Source: Cyanoderma ruficeps (lineage: Eukaryota > Chordata > Aves > Passeriformes > Timaliidae). Taken from it: a stretch of DNA of 64,000 bases. Both the position numbers and the translations under genes were made by a program. Below are positions 8,568 through 19,886 of the stretch, one piece after another. The notes below the pieces were generated by a model. That model was not told the origin of the DNA and ran no database searches. It saw only the letters and a list, made by a program, of their open reading frames with translations. The stretch is from assembly GCA_008694505.1 (NCBI GenBank), contig VZDJ01000033.1, forward strand, positions 4,951,091 through 5,015,090, read 5' to 3'. The first letter of the stretch is position 1. Each line of letters starts with the position of its first letter.

Positions 8568-8950
8568 GGGGATCTTTCCTTCCTACTTTCCTTCTTTCTT
8601 TCGCTCTCCTCTTTCCCTCTTCCTTTCCCTTTTCCTTTCCACTCCTTTCCCCCCCTCTCCTTCCTTCCTGTTTCCCTTTTTACCTTCTTTTCTTTATTTA
8701 TTAATCCTATCTCCTTCTCTCTCACACATTTTCCCCTCCTCTCCTTCCGTTCTCCTTCTCTTTCTCCCTCTCTTTTTCTCTTTTCCTATTTCCCTCTTTC
8801 TTTACTCTCTCTTCCTGCTTCTCATTCTCTTTTCCTCGCTGCCTCTCCGTCCCCCTCCCGCCCCGCTGGCCCCTCCGCAGCCTCTGCTCGCTGCGTTTCG
8901 TTCCCGTTCCCTGCGCCGTGTTCTCCCTCCAACCCTCCCGCCCCGCTTGC
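8568..8950. repeat. about 380-bp polypyrimidine tract
   Basis: Almost every base is C or T, with CCTT, CTTT and CTCT blocks and only scattered purines (a short TTTATTTATTAAT patch near 8695). It is irregular rather than a simple microsatellite. Homopurine-homopyrimidine DNA of this length can form triplex structure and exclude nucleosomes. Open frames across it encode Phe/Leu/Ser strings and are not genes. Confidence 0.9.
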
Positions 8951-8954
8951 AGGT

Positions 8955-9180
8955 GTGTAGCTATTTAACTCGTGGAGATAAATAAATTAAATAATGATCT
9001 TGACACTGCAATGAACCGATTACTGACTTTGATGTCAAAGGGAAACCAAAAACAGAAAGAAAGAGAGGGAGAGAGAGAGAGAGGGGTGAAAAAAAAGCTA
9101 TTCCCTCGAGGGGGAAATGCAGCTCCTTGTCAAACCTGTTTCCCCACAACTGTCTCCCTCTTTCAATAAAATCATTAAAC
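8955..9180. promoter_or_regulatory. AT-rich candidate element with TCF/LEF palindrome
   Basis: An AT-rich island lies between the pyrimidine tract and a CpG-rich stretch. It contains CTTTGA-TG-TCAAAG (9027-9040), two facing TCF/LEF or SOX half-sites in a perfect inverted repeat, and ATTAAATAATGATC-type homeodomain motifs near 8990. A (GA)n run follows at about 9058-9085. Confidence 0.4.
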
Positions 9181-9390
9181 AAAGGCCGCGGGGTTATGCG
9201 CACCACGCCTTGGGTGCGCGGCCGGGCGCTGTCCCGGGCTGGGCTTCGCCGCGGAGCCTCGCCCGCACCCGCGGAACCCCGCGCAGGCAGCGCGGAGCCG
9301 AGCGGGGCCGGGCGGGGAGCGGAGCACGGCGGCCTCGGGCCCGAGTCACTCCTGCCGCCGGGCCCGCTCCCCCCGCAGCTCCCCTCGCCC
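9181..9390. other. CpG-rich stretch
   Basis: Dense CpG, no recognisable coding sequence. It is part of the string of GC islands around SOX14. Confidence 0.6.
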
Positions 9391-9476
9391 CAATTCCTTT
9401 TCTTTTCTTTTCTTTTCTTTTCTTTTCTTTTCTTTTCTTTTCTTTTCTNCTTCTCTTCTCTTCTCTCTCTTCTCCT
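9391..9476. repeat. (CTTTT)n microsatellite with one unresolved base
   Basis: About ten perfect CTTTT units, then CTTCT and CTCT variants. A single N at 9449 marks where the assembly could not resolve it, so the length is uncertain. Confidence 0.97.
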
Positions 9477-9689
9477 TTTTCCTATTCTGCTCTCCTCGGT
9501 CGGTTCAGTGCTGCCTGCAGGACCACCTAGACACTTAAAACCATCCACTCTGGCCTTGTTTTAAACAAAACAACAAATCAGAGAGGGGGAGAAAAGGTCT
9601 GGGGAGGCCGAGGGAGCGGGAGAGCCCTCGCTGGCTCCCAGGTGTAGCTGTGCGATCCCCAGGGAGTTCTGCTGCAGGAGAGACAAAGA

Positions 9690-9950
9690 CAGAAGGGGAA
9701 TTAAGTGATGTTTAAAAACTTTATTTTAAAGGACACATTAAGCCCATAGAAGTCTCTGAGAGATATTACTTATTTCTGCTTATTAGTGATAATAGCCCAG
9801 TAAATTTGCTATTGAGTGTATCAAAGGCATTCAAAGAGACTTTGAAACATCAAAAAGATTGCAATTCTGATTTTACGGTTTTATTCCAGGCCCGACCTCC
9901 TGGCTACATTCCTTGATTGTAGTGTTTAAAAGTAAGCGGTGATCAGAAAC
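9690..9950. promoter_or_regulatory. AT-rich candidate enhancer with clustered SOX/TCF sites
   Basis: ATCAAAG (9820-9826), TTCAAAG (9830-9836) and CTTTGAA (9840-9846, the reverse of TTCAAAG) fall at exact 10-bp steps, followed by ATCAAAA (9849-9855). These fit SOX and TCF/LEF consensus sites. The block is AT-rich between GC islands 3.4-3.7 kb past the SOX14 stop. Confidence 0.45.
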
Positions 9951-9954
9951 ACAT

Positions 9955-10262
9955 CACCCTCCTCCTCCTCCTCCGGCCGGGCCGGGGAGCCCGGCGGGGC
10001 TGCCGAGGGCCGGCGAGGGGCTGCGGGTGGCAGCGGGTCCCGCGGGCAGGGCTCCGAGCCGGGGTCCCCCCGCCGCGCCGTCCTCACCGCCGCTCCGAAA
10101 AAATACCGCGAAACCATTCCGAATGCTCATAATGCACACCCGTGAGGGGAAGGCAGCCCAGCCCCGGCTGCTCCCCGTCCCCTCGGGGGGCTGCAGGGAC
10201 CCGCTGCCGCCGGGGGACGCGGGCTGAGCTCCCCGCACGGCGCCGCGCTCCGCAGCGAGGAA
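9955..10262. other. CpG-rich stretch with (CCT)n
   Basis: CpG-dense sequence beginning with a (CCT)5-6 run at 9957-9974. No gene seen. Confidence 0.6.
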
Positions 10263-10294
10263 GCCTCGGGGCTTTTGATGTGTCTGTAATTTAC

Positions 10295-10500
10295 CCTTTT
10301 TATTATTATTATTATTATTTTTTCTCTTTCGGTTCTTAATTCTACCTCCTCGTCTTTTTTTTTTTTTTCCCTTCACACGCCTCTATTGCAGTTGGGATGT
10401 TTTATACCAACATCAAACTGTCAACGTTTTCTTTATTATTATTTTTATTATTTCTTTTTTTTTCCCCCTTTCCTTTTTTATTAGGGCAAAATACTTCATT
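10295..10500. repeat. T-rich and (ATT)n low-complexity sequence
   Basis: (ATT)n at about 10299-10320, a T run near 10357-10370, and further ATT and T runs to 10485. Confidence 0.85.
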
Positions 10501-10674
10501 ATTCCTGAACGCTCCTCGTTCGGAAAGCCAAACAAGAAATAACGTGCAGGGTCCGTGCAGGTCCACGCTGCAACAAGGCAACATGTGTACGCCTAAAAGC
10601 CCCGAAATTAAATCCAGGTTGATCCCAATTTAAAAGAGGAGAGAGAGGGAGCGGGAGCCGGCTCTTTGAGTGGG

Positions 10675-11105
10675 TGAGAGAAAGAGGGGAAGAGATGAGT
10701 AGCTGGTAATTATTGAAATATAAGGATGAGATTAATTCAAAGGAAACAAACTATGAAAACAATTGGAGCCGAGTGAAAAGCAAAACCCAGATTAGAATTT
10801 GCTTGTGGTTTGTTGTCTGTCTGCTTTCTTTCCTCCTCCCCACCCATTGTCACAGTGCAAGGCAATGGGATTTGCACACTTGAGGTGTAATAGCATTACT
10901 GCATTAATTAAAATTTTCATTTCACGTCCAGATTGTTTACTTATCTGCTGGAAACATATGTCGGGAGAAGTTGAGATTCTGGATTCTGCTCCGCTGCCCA
11001 AGGTGCAGCGCAGTACAGGGGGGGAGAGGATGACTTCAGATTTTTTTTTTTTTTCATTGCATCCTCCAGCCTTATCTCTCCGCTGTAAATTATAAGGAGA
11101 CTCCA
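10675..11105. promoter_or_regulatory. AT-rich candidate enhancer with SOX and forkhead motifs
   Basis: It contains TTCAAAG (10736-10742), AACAAT overlapping CAATTG (10758-10765), ATTAATTAAAATT near 10902, and TGTTTACTTA (10934-10943), a strong forkhead (FOXA-type) site. Forkhead control of SOX14 has been reported in human cells as I recall, but this site has not been tested. A T run lies at about 11040-11054. Confidence 0.4.
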
Positions 11106-11129
11106 TTGAACTGAATATGAAGATTATAT

Positions 11130-11560
11130 TTGCGAGCGGCGCGTCCTGGAGCGGCCCCGGTCCCACTTTGAAATGAAACAAGCCTTGCGGACCCCGAGCC
11201 CCCCCCTTCTCCTCCCTCCCCGTGCGGTCGCAGCCCCCCGGGAGTGGGGGGCGGCCGCGCGGGACCCCCCGATCCCGGCCCGCTCCCGGGGGAAGGGAAG
11301 AAAGGAAGGGAGGGAGCGCCGCGCTGCTCCCGGCCGGCCCCTCGCTCCCGCCCGGGGAGCAGCGGGGAGAACCTCGAGGCTCCCCCGCCTCCCAAATGCT
11401 GTCCTTGCCGAGGCGGCCCCCCAAAAAACGCGCCCGGGGAGGGCCGGCATGCCCCGTCCCTGCCGGTGGGACGGCGGCGGGGTCGCGCCGTCGGTGCGGG
11501 CGCTGCCGGGCTCCGGCGGGGCGAGGGATGCTCAGGAGCCCGCAGCGCTCGGGGAGAAGC
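11130..11560. other. CpG-rich stretch
   Basis: The last clear CpG island of the SOX14 locus. Several overlapping open frames on both strands are composition artefacts with no domain. Confidence 0.6.
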
Positions 11561-11579
11561 GTCTGTTTGTCTGTCCCCC

Positions 11580-11665
11580 TCCCCGTTTTTTCTCCTCTTT
11601 TTTTGGGGTGTTTTATTTTCCTATTTTCTGCCCTTTTTATTTTATTTTATTTTATTTTTTAAGAG
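11580..11665. repeat. T-rich tract with (ATTTT)n
   Basis: T runs followed by about five ATTTT units at 11634-11658. Confidence 0.85.
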
Positions 11666-11669
11666 ACCC

Positions 11670-12986
11670 CAGAGAAGGCAGCGAGGTGCCGTCCTCTCCG
11701 CCGGGTCTATCTGTAATTGAATCTAGGTCAGTTATTCTAAAGCATGGGAGAGGCTGATTCCCTCTTCCCGACATCAGCCCGGAATTTGGGAAGCGGGGAG
11801 GGGTGGGGGGAAAGGAGGAGAGGGGGGTCTTGCAATTTCATTTAAAATGTAATGGTGGATGAACCGATAAGCAAATAGGGGGGAAAAAAAGGCTCTGCTT
11901 AAAAGAAGGGAAAAAAAAAAAAAGGCATGCTTTTAATATGCTTCCAGATGGGGGGAAAATGATTTACATGGGAGTTTATTTCCTCTTTGCTGATATGAAA
12001 GAATTACAGATACAAAACCCACTGATCTATAGAATAAAAAAAAAAGAAAAGAAATGTTATTTTCCTGTAAAGGTATCAGTTCATTTATATTCATTTAACC
12101 ATCCATCCATCAATTCAGTTTCTCACTCCCTGCACATTCTCTCTGCCTCTGGTAAACCTACCCCACCAATATACTTTTCTGGAATATACAATGAAGTTCC
12201 CTTAAAAAAAAAGAAATTATACGAGATTCAGCTGGAGTAGCTAAAGTGAAGTTTCCCTTCTCCTCCTCTCCCCAGCTCCTCTTTTACGTTCCAGATTTTG
12301 AGCAAATTAGCAATGTGAAAAAGAAAACGGTTTAGTTGGGGGGGAAAAAAAAAGTCAGTGCATATCTCTAAGTGATACAGGCAGTCTAGGTGTTACAGAC
12401 GTGTCTGTGTGTGTGTATAACACACAGAGAGCAGGGCTGGTGTGCTCACCATGGATGTGCTGCGTCCCTGTGCCTGTGTGATACCAACAGCTCCTTCTGT
12501 GCCTCTAAAATATAACACACACACATTGCACAGCTATTCACAGCACTCGTACATCCACGGCCCCAGCCCCAGCCACCCAGCCTGCCTGCGAATGCCGCAG
12601 ATGTGCAGCCGTATAAACGACACCCCAGCACAGGCGGAGGCTCTGAACTGCAGCAGAAGGGCTGGATTTCAATATAAAATATTTCCCTAAATTGGCAGCA
12701 CGTGTCCTTTGGGAGGGCCGGGGCACCCACTGTGCCCATATTTTGGGTGCTGTCTGGGGCAAGCTCGGCCAAGCACAAAGCACAGGGCACGGCTCAGCTC
12801 TGACCTCCCAAACCCGAGGGCCACCACGGCTCTATCTGTTTGCATTTCGGATGGTACCTGGAGCTGAGATCCAAATTCCCTTACAGGAGAATTTGGAGGG
12901 CAAACCTAAACCTCTCCCCCGACACCTCCAAGTACCAAACCAACCCCACCTGGGCGAGCTCTTCCCGTGGCTCTGCCTCGCCCTGT
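11670..12986. other. AT-rich to mixed sequence, no gene
   Basis: Contains A runs (11905-11922, 12030-12050, about 12345), a short GT/AC-rich patch (12400-12430) and a stretch with TAAT motifs. No recognisable exon or repeat family. Confidence 0.5.
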
Positions 12987-13076
12987 GAGGTGGGGACAGG
13001 GGTGACACCCTTGTCCCTGTGCTCTCGGTGTGAGGGGGGGACAGGGGTGACACCCTTGTCCCTGTGCTCTCGGTGT
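12987..13076. repeat. 45-bp tandem duplication
   Basis: Two nearly identical 45-bp copies (gacaggggtgacacccttg core) starting at 12987 and 13032, differing by one or two bases near the start. Because 45 is a multiple of 3, it reads as duplicated peptide in shadow frames. Confidence 0.95.
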
Positions 13077-13639
13077 GTCGGCCCTTCCTGGCAGGAATGG
13101 CTCTAGGGAGAATGAGCTGTGCTCCCAAAGACAGAGGCTCCCAAACCATCCCTCATTTCCCGGGCACCTTCACCGAGGCTGGGAGTGGAGGGATGAGGAA
13201 AAACTTCTTTTTCTGCTTTAAATCCAGCGGCAAGAGCTGTGCAAGAAGTGGCTTTTTTTTTTCTTGTTAAAAGCAGGTAAATAGAGAGACAGACAGATTT
13301 GGAAATGCCTCTCTCTATATATAGATAAAAATACACGTCTTTATCTCCAGCCAGATACGGATACAGATCCGCACAGAATTTTCCTGGCGGTGGCCGTAAA
13401 GGAGCTCCAAGTCGGTGCTCGGGGGGTCCTTTCCCAAAACTCCCAGTGCAAATCCAGGCAGCAGGCAATCCCCCCAGACCAAACAGGCTGGTGGCACTGG
13501 AGAGCCCAGCTCCTGGTGGGTGCACGCCCTGCTCAGAGCCCGCACGCCCGCGCTCCACATCAAAGGCTGGAGTTCCCAGGCTCCGTGTTGGAAGTGACAC
13601 CTGCAGATGTTCCCCTGCCTCGTGTTCCCAACCCGGGCC
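13077..13639. other. unique sequence, no gene seen
   Basis: Only a short CTCTATATATAG patch at about 13311-13323 stands out. Confidence 0.5.
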
Positions 13640-13870
13640 CGAACAAATACATAATCATATCACATAGCATAATTAATAGTGCTATCACCATGAAGGACTC
13701 TTAAAGGGAAGGCTGTTGAAAGAGAGTTCCTGAAGATAATCCTTTTAAAAGGTTTCCTTAAAATGCAACCACTAGCGGGAATAAGGCAGGTTTAGTTCCA
13801 ACATCTTAACACCTCCGCAGAGCAGAGTTTTAGATCTCGTAAATGTCTTTCCTTTAATAGTGGCTCGACT
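13640..13870. promoter_or_regulatory. AT-rich candidate conserved block
   Basis: Includes ATAATTAATAG (13668-13678) and a perfect 12-bp palindrome CCTTTTAAAAGG (13741-13752). A candidate non-coding element only by composition. Confidence 0.25.
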
Positions 13871-15214
13871 TTGGATTTGGGACTTGCACTTTTTGGAGCA
13901 TCTTGCTGCTGTTGTGGTTCTCAACAGAGAAGGTCCTTGAGGAGGCCCAGCCTGGTTCCCTGCTCAACTGACCTGTCAGGGGCTCATAACTTCATTCCTG
14001 CTGGAATTCCAGCGTGGTCCCATCCTGTCCGGGCTGGTGTCATGCACTTGTGCCTAATGACCCATTTTGAACAATTTTCAGGGTGCTGCTTAATTTGTTT
14101 TTTTTTCCTCATTCTGGATGACACCCCAGCTCCTGGCCCATGGGGAACAGGGTTCAGCTGCTCCCCAGCTCTTTCCTTAGCACTGTCTCCCGACTTCTCC
14201 ACTGTGCTCAGAGAATTCCTGCGTGGCGTAGGTGCCAGGATTGGTGAGTAAATCGCTTTATTTTGGCTTCCCCAAATGATGTCTGTGTGAAATGAGCAGG
14301 GCCACTGAGTGATCTGCATGCCCAGGGGATAAATGGGCACCAGTGGGCTCTGCCTGGTGCCTCCTCAACCCTCCTTCCTCTGCCTCCCATCCCAGGGGCT
14401 CTTCCCGTGGTTATCTGGCATCCCCACATTTCTCAGGTTTTGCATGGAGAGGGCAAAGCTTGAGGATCTGGGACCACCTGGTGGAGCAGACCCCTGGTAG
14501 GAGACCCTGGGAGCAGCCAGGTCCTGCCTTGTCCTGTCACTGCTTCTCTGGAGCTGCAAGCCGGGATCCAGCCTCCTGCTTTTCAGCAGGAAAAGTTCAG
14601 ATTTGTGAAAAATGTTGTCAAATTGGCATGGAGATAAGTGAGGGCTTCTGGAGTAAGGGATGATGGACACCTCCTCCCAAGGGCAAGAATTAAAAATTCA
14701 AAATAAAAATGAAATTCAGCTGAATCAGATATTTTTTACTTTGTCTTACAGCTGTGGACAGTCCTTTTGACTACCCCAGTGCAAATTTCTCGGTTGGTGG
14801 CAGGTTTGGTGTCCGATCTCTCTAACTCCACAAGGCCTCTGGAAAATCTCCATTCCCAGGGAAGGCCGTTGTGTTGTGGTGCTGTGTGTAGGGAAAAACA
14901 GTTTGAAGGCAACCAGAGGTCTTTGCAGTGCTCTGGCTGTTGTCCCCTCTCTCGGAGGGTGGCACTGCTGCTGTCTGCCCAGCGTGGTCAGAGGTGGTGC
15001 CACCAGAGCTCAGCCCCTCCCTGCAAGTGACAATGCTGAAACCTTTTGGGTGTCCCAGGAGAGCAGGGTCAGGTCGGTGGTGGCTCGAACATTTTTGGCT
15101 CCTTTGGTTTTGAAATAAGCACGTGGGACAGAAAATGCTCTGCTGCCACTGGTCACCCGCCAGGCACCGGGAGTGGCACCGGCACCGCTCGGCCAGCGGG
15201 GATGGAAGGCTGAG
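13871..15214. other. unique sequence, no gene seen
   Basis: No repeat family, RNA gene or exon recognised on either strand. Confidence 0.5.
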
Positions 15215-15342
15215 GGCACCCACAGGGGCTGAGGGGACCCTCAGGGGACCCACAGGGGCTGAGGGGACCCACAGGGGCTGAGGGGACACACAAGGGACCC
15301 ACAGGGGCTGAGGGGACCCTCGGGAACCCCCAGGGGCTGCCC
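15215..15342. repeat. GC-rich minisatellite, 19/30-bp alternating spacing
   Basis: CAGGGGCTG occurs at 15223, 15253, 15272, 15302 and 15331, with spacings of 30, 19, 30 and 29 bp. This suggests a compound unit of about 49 bp duplicated once, built from gaggggaccc and acaggggctg modules. Confidence 0.85.
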
Positions 15343-17029
15343 TACCCGGGTGGCACAGGGGGTGATGCCCATCACTGGTGTCGGCGTGGAGCTTGGGCCT
15401 CGTATCTCCCGTCAGGATCCCCCTCCCTGACAGGGCTTTACAAACCAAACCTGCTCTGGTTTGAACAATGTCTCTGCTCCCTGCTTGCCCGAGTTTTATT
15501 TTTCCTGGTTTATCTTTTGGCTGCCACATCCAGGTTTTCTTCCTTAGCAAGGTCAGAGCCCTCTGATTTAGAGTATTTAATTGCTTCTAATTTCTCCAAA
15601 TTTCCGTGTAGGCATTTTAATGTTTGCCTCCTTCCTTCCCTGTGAGCTATTAGAGTGAGCCAGTTTTTTTCCTGACATAGACAAGGGTTTTTCCCCTCTC
15701 CTCCTACTCCTTCCAGCCCTACTTACATGGGAATTCCCCCAGCAGGCACTGAAAGAAGAAAGGGAATTAGATCTTTATCAGAGCCTTACTTTCACCCAAG
15801 ATTTCCTTAGATCAGGGAGTTAAACAGAGGCCAACAGAAGCCAAGCAAATGCTTTCTCTCCTACCTAGAAATAACCCTCCCGCAGCCAACAGTATTCCCT
15901 GTCCTCCTTCAGAGGCAAACCAGCAGCTGGTGTGACTGTGTGTCCTCCTTTCAGATGTACCAGTGTCAGTCCCCCGTCATGGCTGGATTTCACGGGTTCT
16001 CTCTCTGCCCACCAAGTGCCAGGCAAAACAAGAACTACATTTCTAGCAGAAAAAGAAAAAAAAAATAGAAAAATGGAGAAAAAGAAAATGAAATCCCACT
16101 GTTGCTTCGTATCCCTGCCAACTTTCCAGGCCTTCGCAACTCAGCCAAAAATAAGGCCACAAACCCATTTTCCCTCATTTGCAGGTCACCTTGAAGGGTG
16201 GATGAGGAGCTTTTTCAATAGCATTTCTTTCAAGGGGATTTCAGTGAGAAAAGTAGCAGTGATTGAAATTCCCTGTTTCCTTCCAGCTCCTCAGGTTTTC
16301 CTGGAGGATGTACAAACCCCCGGCCACCTCCCCACTGTGGATTTTCGCTCTGCTGCGGTGACATTGCCTGACTCGAGGGACTACGGAGGTTTGGCACAAA
16401 CATGCTCTAATACAATTTTTTAATCACCTCTTGGCCTCCCAGCCCACACGTTCCTCTTCAAATAGCAGCAGGGCTGGAGGAGATGCCTACAGAAAAATGG
16501 GACAGCATCCGCTTCCCACTCAAACGCAGCTCCTCCGTGAGCTCTCCGTGGTGTCCTGGTGAAATGCACCTTCCCAGCCGAGCAGACAAGCATCAAAAAC
16601 CATGGAAAGGAGGTGAAAATTAGAACAATGAGGAGAAGAAGTGCCCTGATGCCTCCTCTCTTGGGGACAGGACGATGGGCGGGTGCTTAGTGGCATCAGG
16701 GTGTTCCTCTCTGCTCCCAGCCTGTGTCGATGCTCCTCCTTCAGTGTGGACCCACGTGGGGACGGGGCCCCACAGGTCCCTTCCCTTGCTGGGAATTTGG
16801 GAACAGAAGGCCAAATTGTCCAGGTGCTTTAGTTTAGTCCAAGTGCTTTTCCCAGCCTCAATTAATAAGTGATGAGCAAACCTTCCCCTCCACGTGTACC
16901 CATGCGTCTGGATAGACACGGACACACACACACAAATGTGCGTATATAAATAGATCCCTTTAAATTTAAATAGATTTATGCCCAAGGACAGGAGGGTGGG
17001 CATGAGGTCATTACAAAGAAAGAAGGTGT
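15343..17029. other. unique sequence with small low-complexity runs
   Basis: A-rich run 16047-16090, short (AC)n at 16922-16934 and a 12-bp palindrome TTTAAATTTAAA (16959-16970). No gene seen. Confidence 0.5.
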
Positions 17030-17270
17030 AACACCTCCATATGTTCTGTTGCGGGGATTGAATCTACAGCAGGTTGTGTGCAGCGCTAATACTGCTATTA
17101 ATTTCTATTTTTCATTGTTGTTTGCACATTTGTCAGGCTCCGATGAAGGGATAATGAAGCGAGCGGATGTTAACTGCAAATTAATCAGCCCTGTCTCGGA
17201 GCGTAACACAGGTTCCTGTTTGCTTCCCCTCTTCACCCAGGAACGATAACACACTCTCCACATCCCCACC
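17030..17270. promoter_or_regulatory. candidate conserved non-coding element with SOX site
   Basis: AT-rich block containing CATTGTT (17113-17119, a consensus SOX site read as AACAATG), TTTGCAC directly after it, and CAAATTAATC (17177-17186). Such SOX plus POU/homeodomain mixtures are common in neural enhancers; conservation was not tested. Confidence 0.35.
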
Positions 17271-17530
17271 AGGGAAACCTCTTGGATGCTGCGACAGAGC
17301 AGAGAAAGAAAGGAAAAAAGAAGAATGAGAGACACCCTGGCCGAGAAACTTCCAATTCTCCGTGGAACTGTCGAGTTTGAATTGTAAGAGAGCTGAGGAA
17401 GCTGAGGCCGTGCTGGTTCTGCAAGAGGAGCTTGTTGGAAGCGCTGTGTCGGCCATGGGCAGGTTGGCCCTTTTGTTGTCTTTAACTCACTGAAGTGTCA
17501 GATCTTTTAGAGAGTTTATTTTTTTAACGG

Positions 17531-17624
17531 GGGTGTGTCCTTCCCCATGGCAGGGCATTGGAACGAGATGACTTTTAAGGTCCCTTCCAACCCAAGCCCT
17601 TCTGTCATTCCCTGACTCTCTGAT
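17531..17624 (+). mobile_element. CR1 LINE 3' terminal fragment
   Basis: Contains the terminal CR1 blocks gtcc-ttccccatggcaggg, ttttaaggtcccttccaaccc and a decayed ATTC tail. Heavily 5'-truncated to fewer than 100 bp. Confidence 0.85.
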
Positions 17625-19886
17625 TAATTGGGGCTGTGCATGAGGGACGGATGTATTTACAAATATTGGGACATTTTATTGCAAATTGCCCTGCTTTACT
17701 TTGGAGCTCGGTGCCTGTGAGCCCAGCCTGTTTGTGGTGTCTGGTGGGAGGCTGCCTTGTGCCGGGATGAGTGGAAACAGAGCTGGAGAAATCCCAGTTC
17801 CCTTGGGAGAGACCGGAGTGGGAACTGAGGCAGAGTCAGTCAGCAGCCCCAGGAATGCATCCCCTCACGGACACACACTCGGGGTGCCCTGCCTGCATCC
17901 CCTGGGCAAACACTGGTGCTCTGAGCACCTGCTTTTTGCAGTTTGGACTTGGAGCCAGGCAAACACGGGAATTTCTGCTCGGGTGTTGCGTTTCTGATGA
18001 ATTGAATTTGTTTCTATGCAGAGAGGCCAGTGGAGTTTAACTACCTGGCCTCATTTTGTGCTCGAGGAAGGAAACAAAGGCAGATTTTGGATTGATCATT
18101 AATTGCTCGCCCTTGTCATGATCACTTGGTGCTGGTTCTGGTGCCAACTTAGATTTCCTTCTGGAAAACTTCTTTCCCCTTCCCCATATCTCAGGATGCA
18201 GGTCTTTGCAGCCGAGTCCATCCCTGCTGTGACAGCCTGGGGACCCTCCAGTTCTCTGCAGCAACACCAGCACCCAGCCCTGATCCTCATTCCTTGGATA
18301 TTACTGTGCCACCCTGCCCAGCTCCCAGGGCGCTCGGATGGCAGCATCCATAGATCATTTATCTTTCCAGGGAAGGAAATACTCGGTCAGACTGAAATTG
18401 CCATCAATAAATTTGTGTAGCTGTAGCAGCTCTCCTCCTGTTCAGGGCACACACTAGCCCCAATAAATGAGTGTCTGCCTCGTAAATACAGAAAACTTTC
18501 TGTGCTCCTGAAGATGGGCATTTCATGGAGTTCAGCAAGTTCATACTGCCCAGGAAAAGCGGCATTCCAGGCTCATGTCCAGAATAATTAGGGAATGCTG
18601 CAAGATTTAAACGTGTTGCTGCTTTTTGGAGAAGAAGCATTGTAGATGATTTGGGCATTCCCTAACGGGATTTTTCCCGGCCTTTGTCCCTTCCTTTTAT
18701 CGCCTTCCTCACTCCAGTCCTTGGCACAGTCCTCTCTCTTTTATTGCTCAAACACTTGATCAGTTGATCAATTAATCACCTGGTTGACCCAGAATTTTTA
18801 CATATATGTCCAAACATTTTTTTTTTTGTCTTCCCAACCTAGATTTATCACCAGCCCTTCCTTTTTGAAATGCAAGGTTTTGACGACTAAGTGTTGCCCA
18901 ATCACCGTCCTTCCACACATCTCCCAGGATATTGCCTTTCCCGTGATCTCCGTGCTTCATTTGGAGGCACTGGGTGGCAGCTTTCTGCAAAGCTTTCCTG
19001 GAAAAGCAGCCCAACCTCACAGTCTACCCTGTGTTCGGGTCAGAAAATCTATTTAGGCTCCATCCTCTGCGCTTGGCTCATCGGGATTAAAACCAGAACT
19101 TTCTCATTGTCTCTTCCCCTCTTTTTCTTCCCTTCTTATGTCTTTCCCCTCCTGATGAGTGCAGGGAACACATTTTCTCACAAATGCTTAACTCCATGGA
19201 TTTCAAAAGGGATGGATTTTGTTCCTCACCCACCATCTCCACTCCGGGCTCTCCAAGCTGCAGCATCTCCATTTGTTTTGTGGGCTATGGGAAAAACAAA
19301 GCCGTGGAGAGGGACGTAAGTATCCCGGAATTCACTTCTCCGGTGGCACAGTGTTGACCCGTGGCCACTTCTGGGGCTCTCTCATAACGCTTTAAGCCTC
19401 GTGTTTCTTTTGTTTTGTGCCCAGCCCAAGAATTCAGTTTTTAATAAGAAATCCCAGAAGTGCCTGTGAAGGATCCAGGCTCCCGCGCGTCACCGGCGTG
19501 GCGCAGACGTGGGAGCTCCCGCCAGCTCCCGTGTCCCATGGTCTCCATCTCCTGGGATTAATGAGGGTCCAGTGTAGTCCTTGTCTTCTCCTCTCGCAGA
19601 AGCGTGCAGTGGAACTCAGAGCTGCCTCTGCCTCTTCAGGCATCTTCTCCGTGGCATCACGTGCACGCGGCTGCTGCTTGGAGAGCCTTGGGGAAGCCGG
19701 AGGAAGGCAAGGCAAGGATCTGGTTTCCTTCCCTTGCTGTCCCCACGCGGGGAGGAGCAGCACGTTTTGGGGGCAGCTTACCCTGCATAAAGTCCTGAGA
19801 AAGTCACCTGTTAAACCTGACTCCAGCTCTTTGTCCTCTGGGATTCAGCCCTACCTGTCTGATTGTCTTTCCCAGGTCCACACCCT
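17625..19886. other. unique sequence, no gene seen
   Basis: The only patterned piece is TGATCA twice in TTGATCAGTTGATCAATTAA (18757-18776). Frames up to 142 codons carry no recognisable domain. Confidence 0.5.

Noticed and set aside
8364..8985. Overlapping 197-198-codon frames across the pyrimidine tract
   Set aside because: Encode Phe/Leu/Ser/Pro strings dictated by C/T composition.
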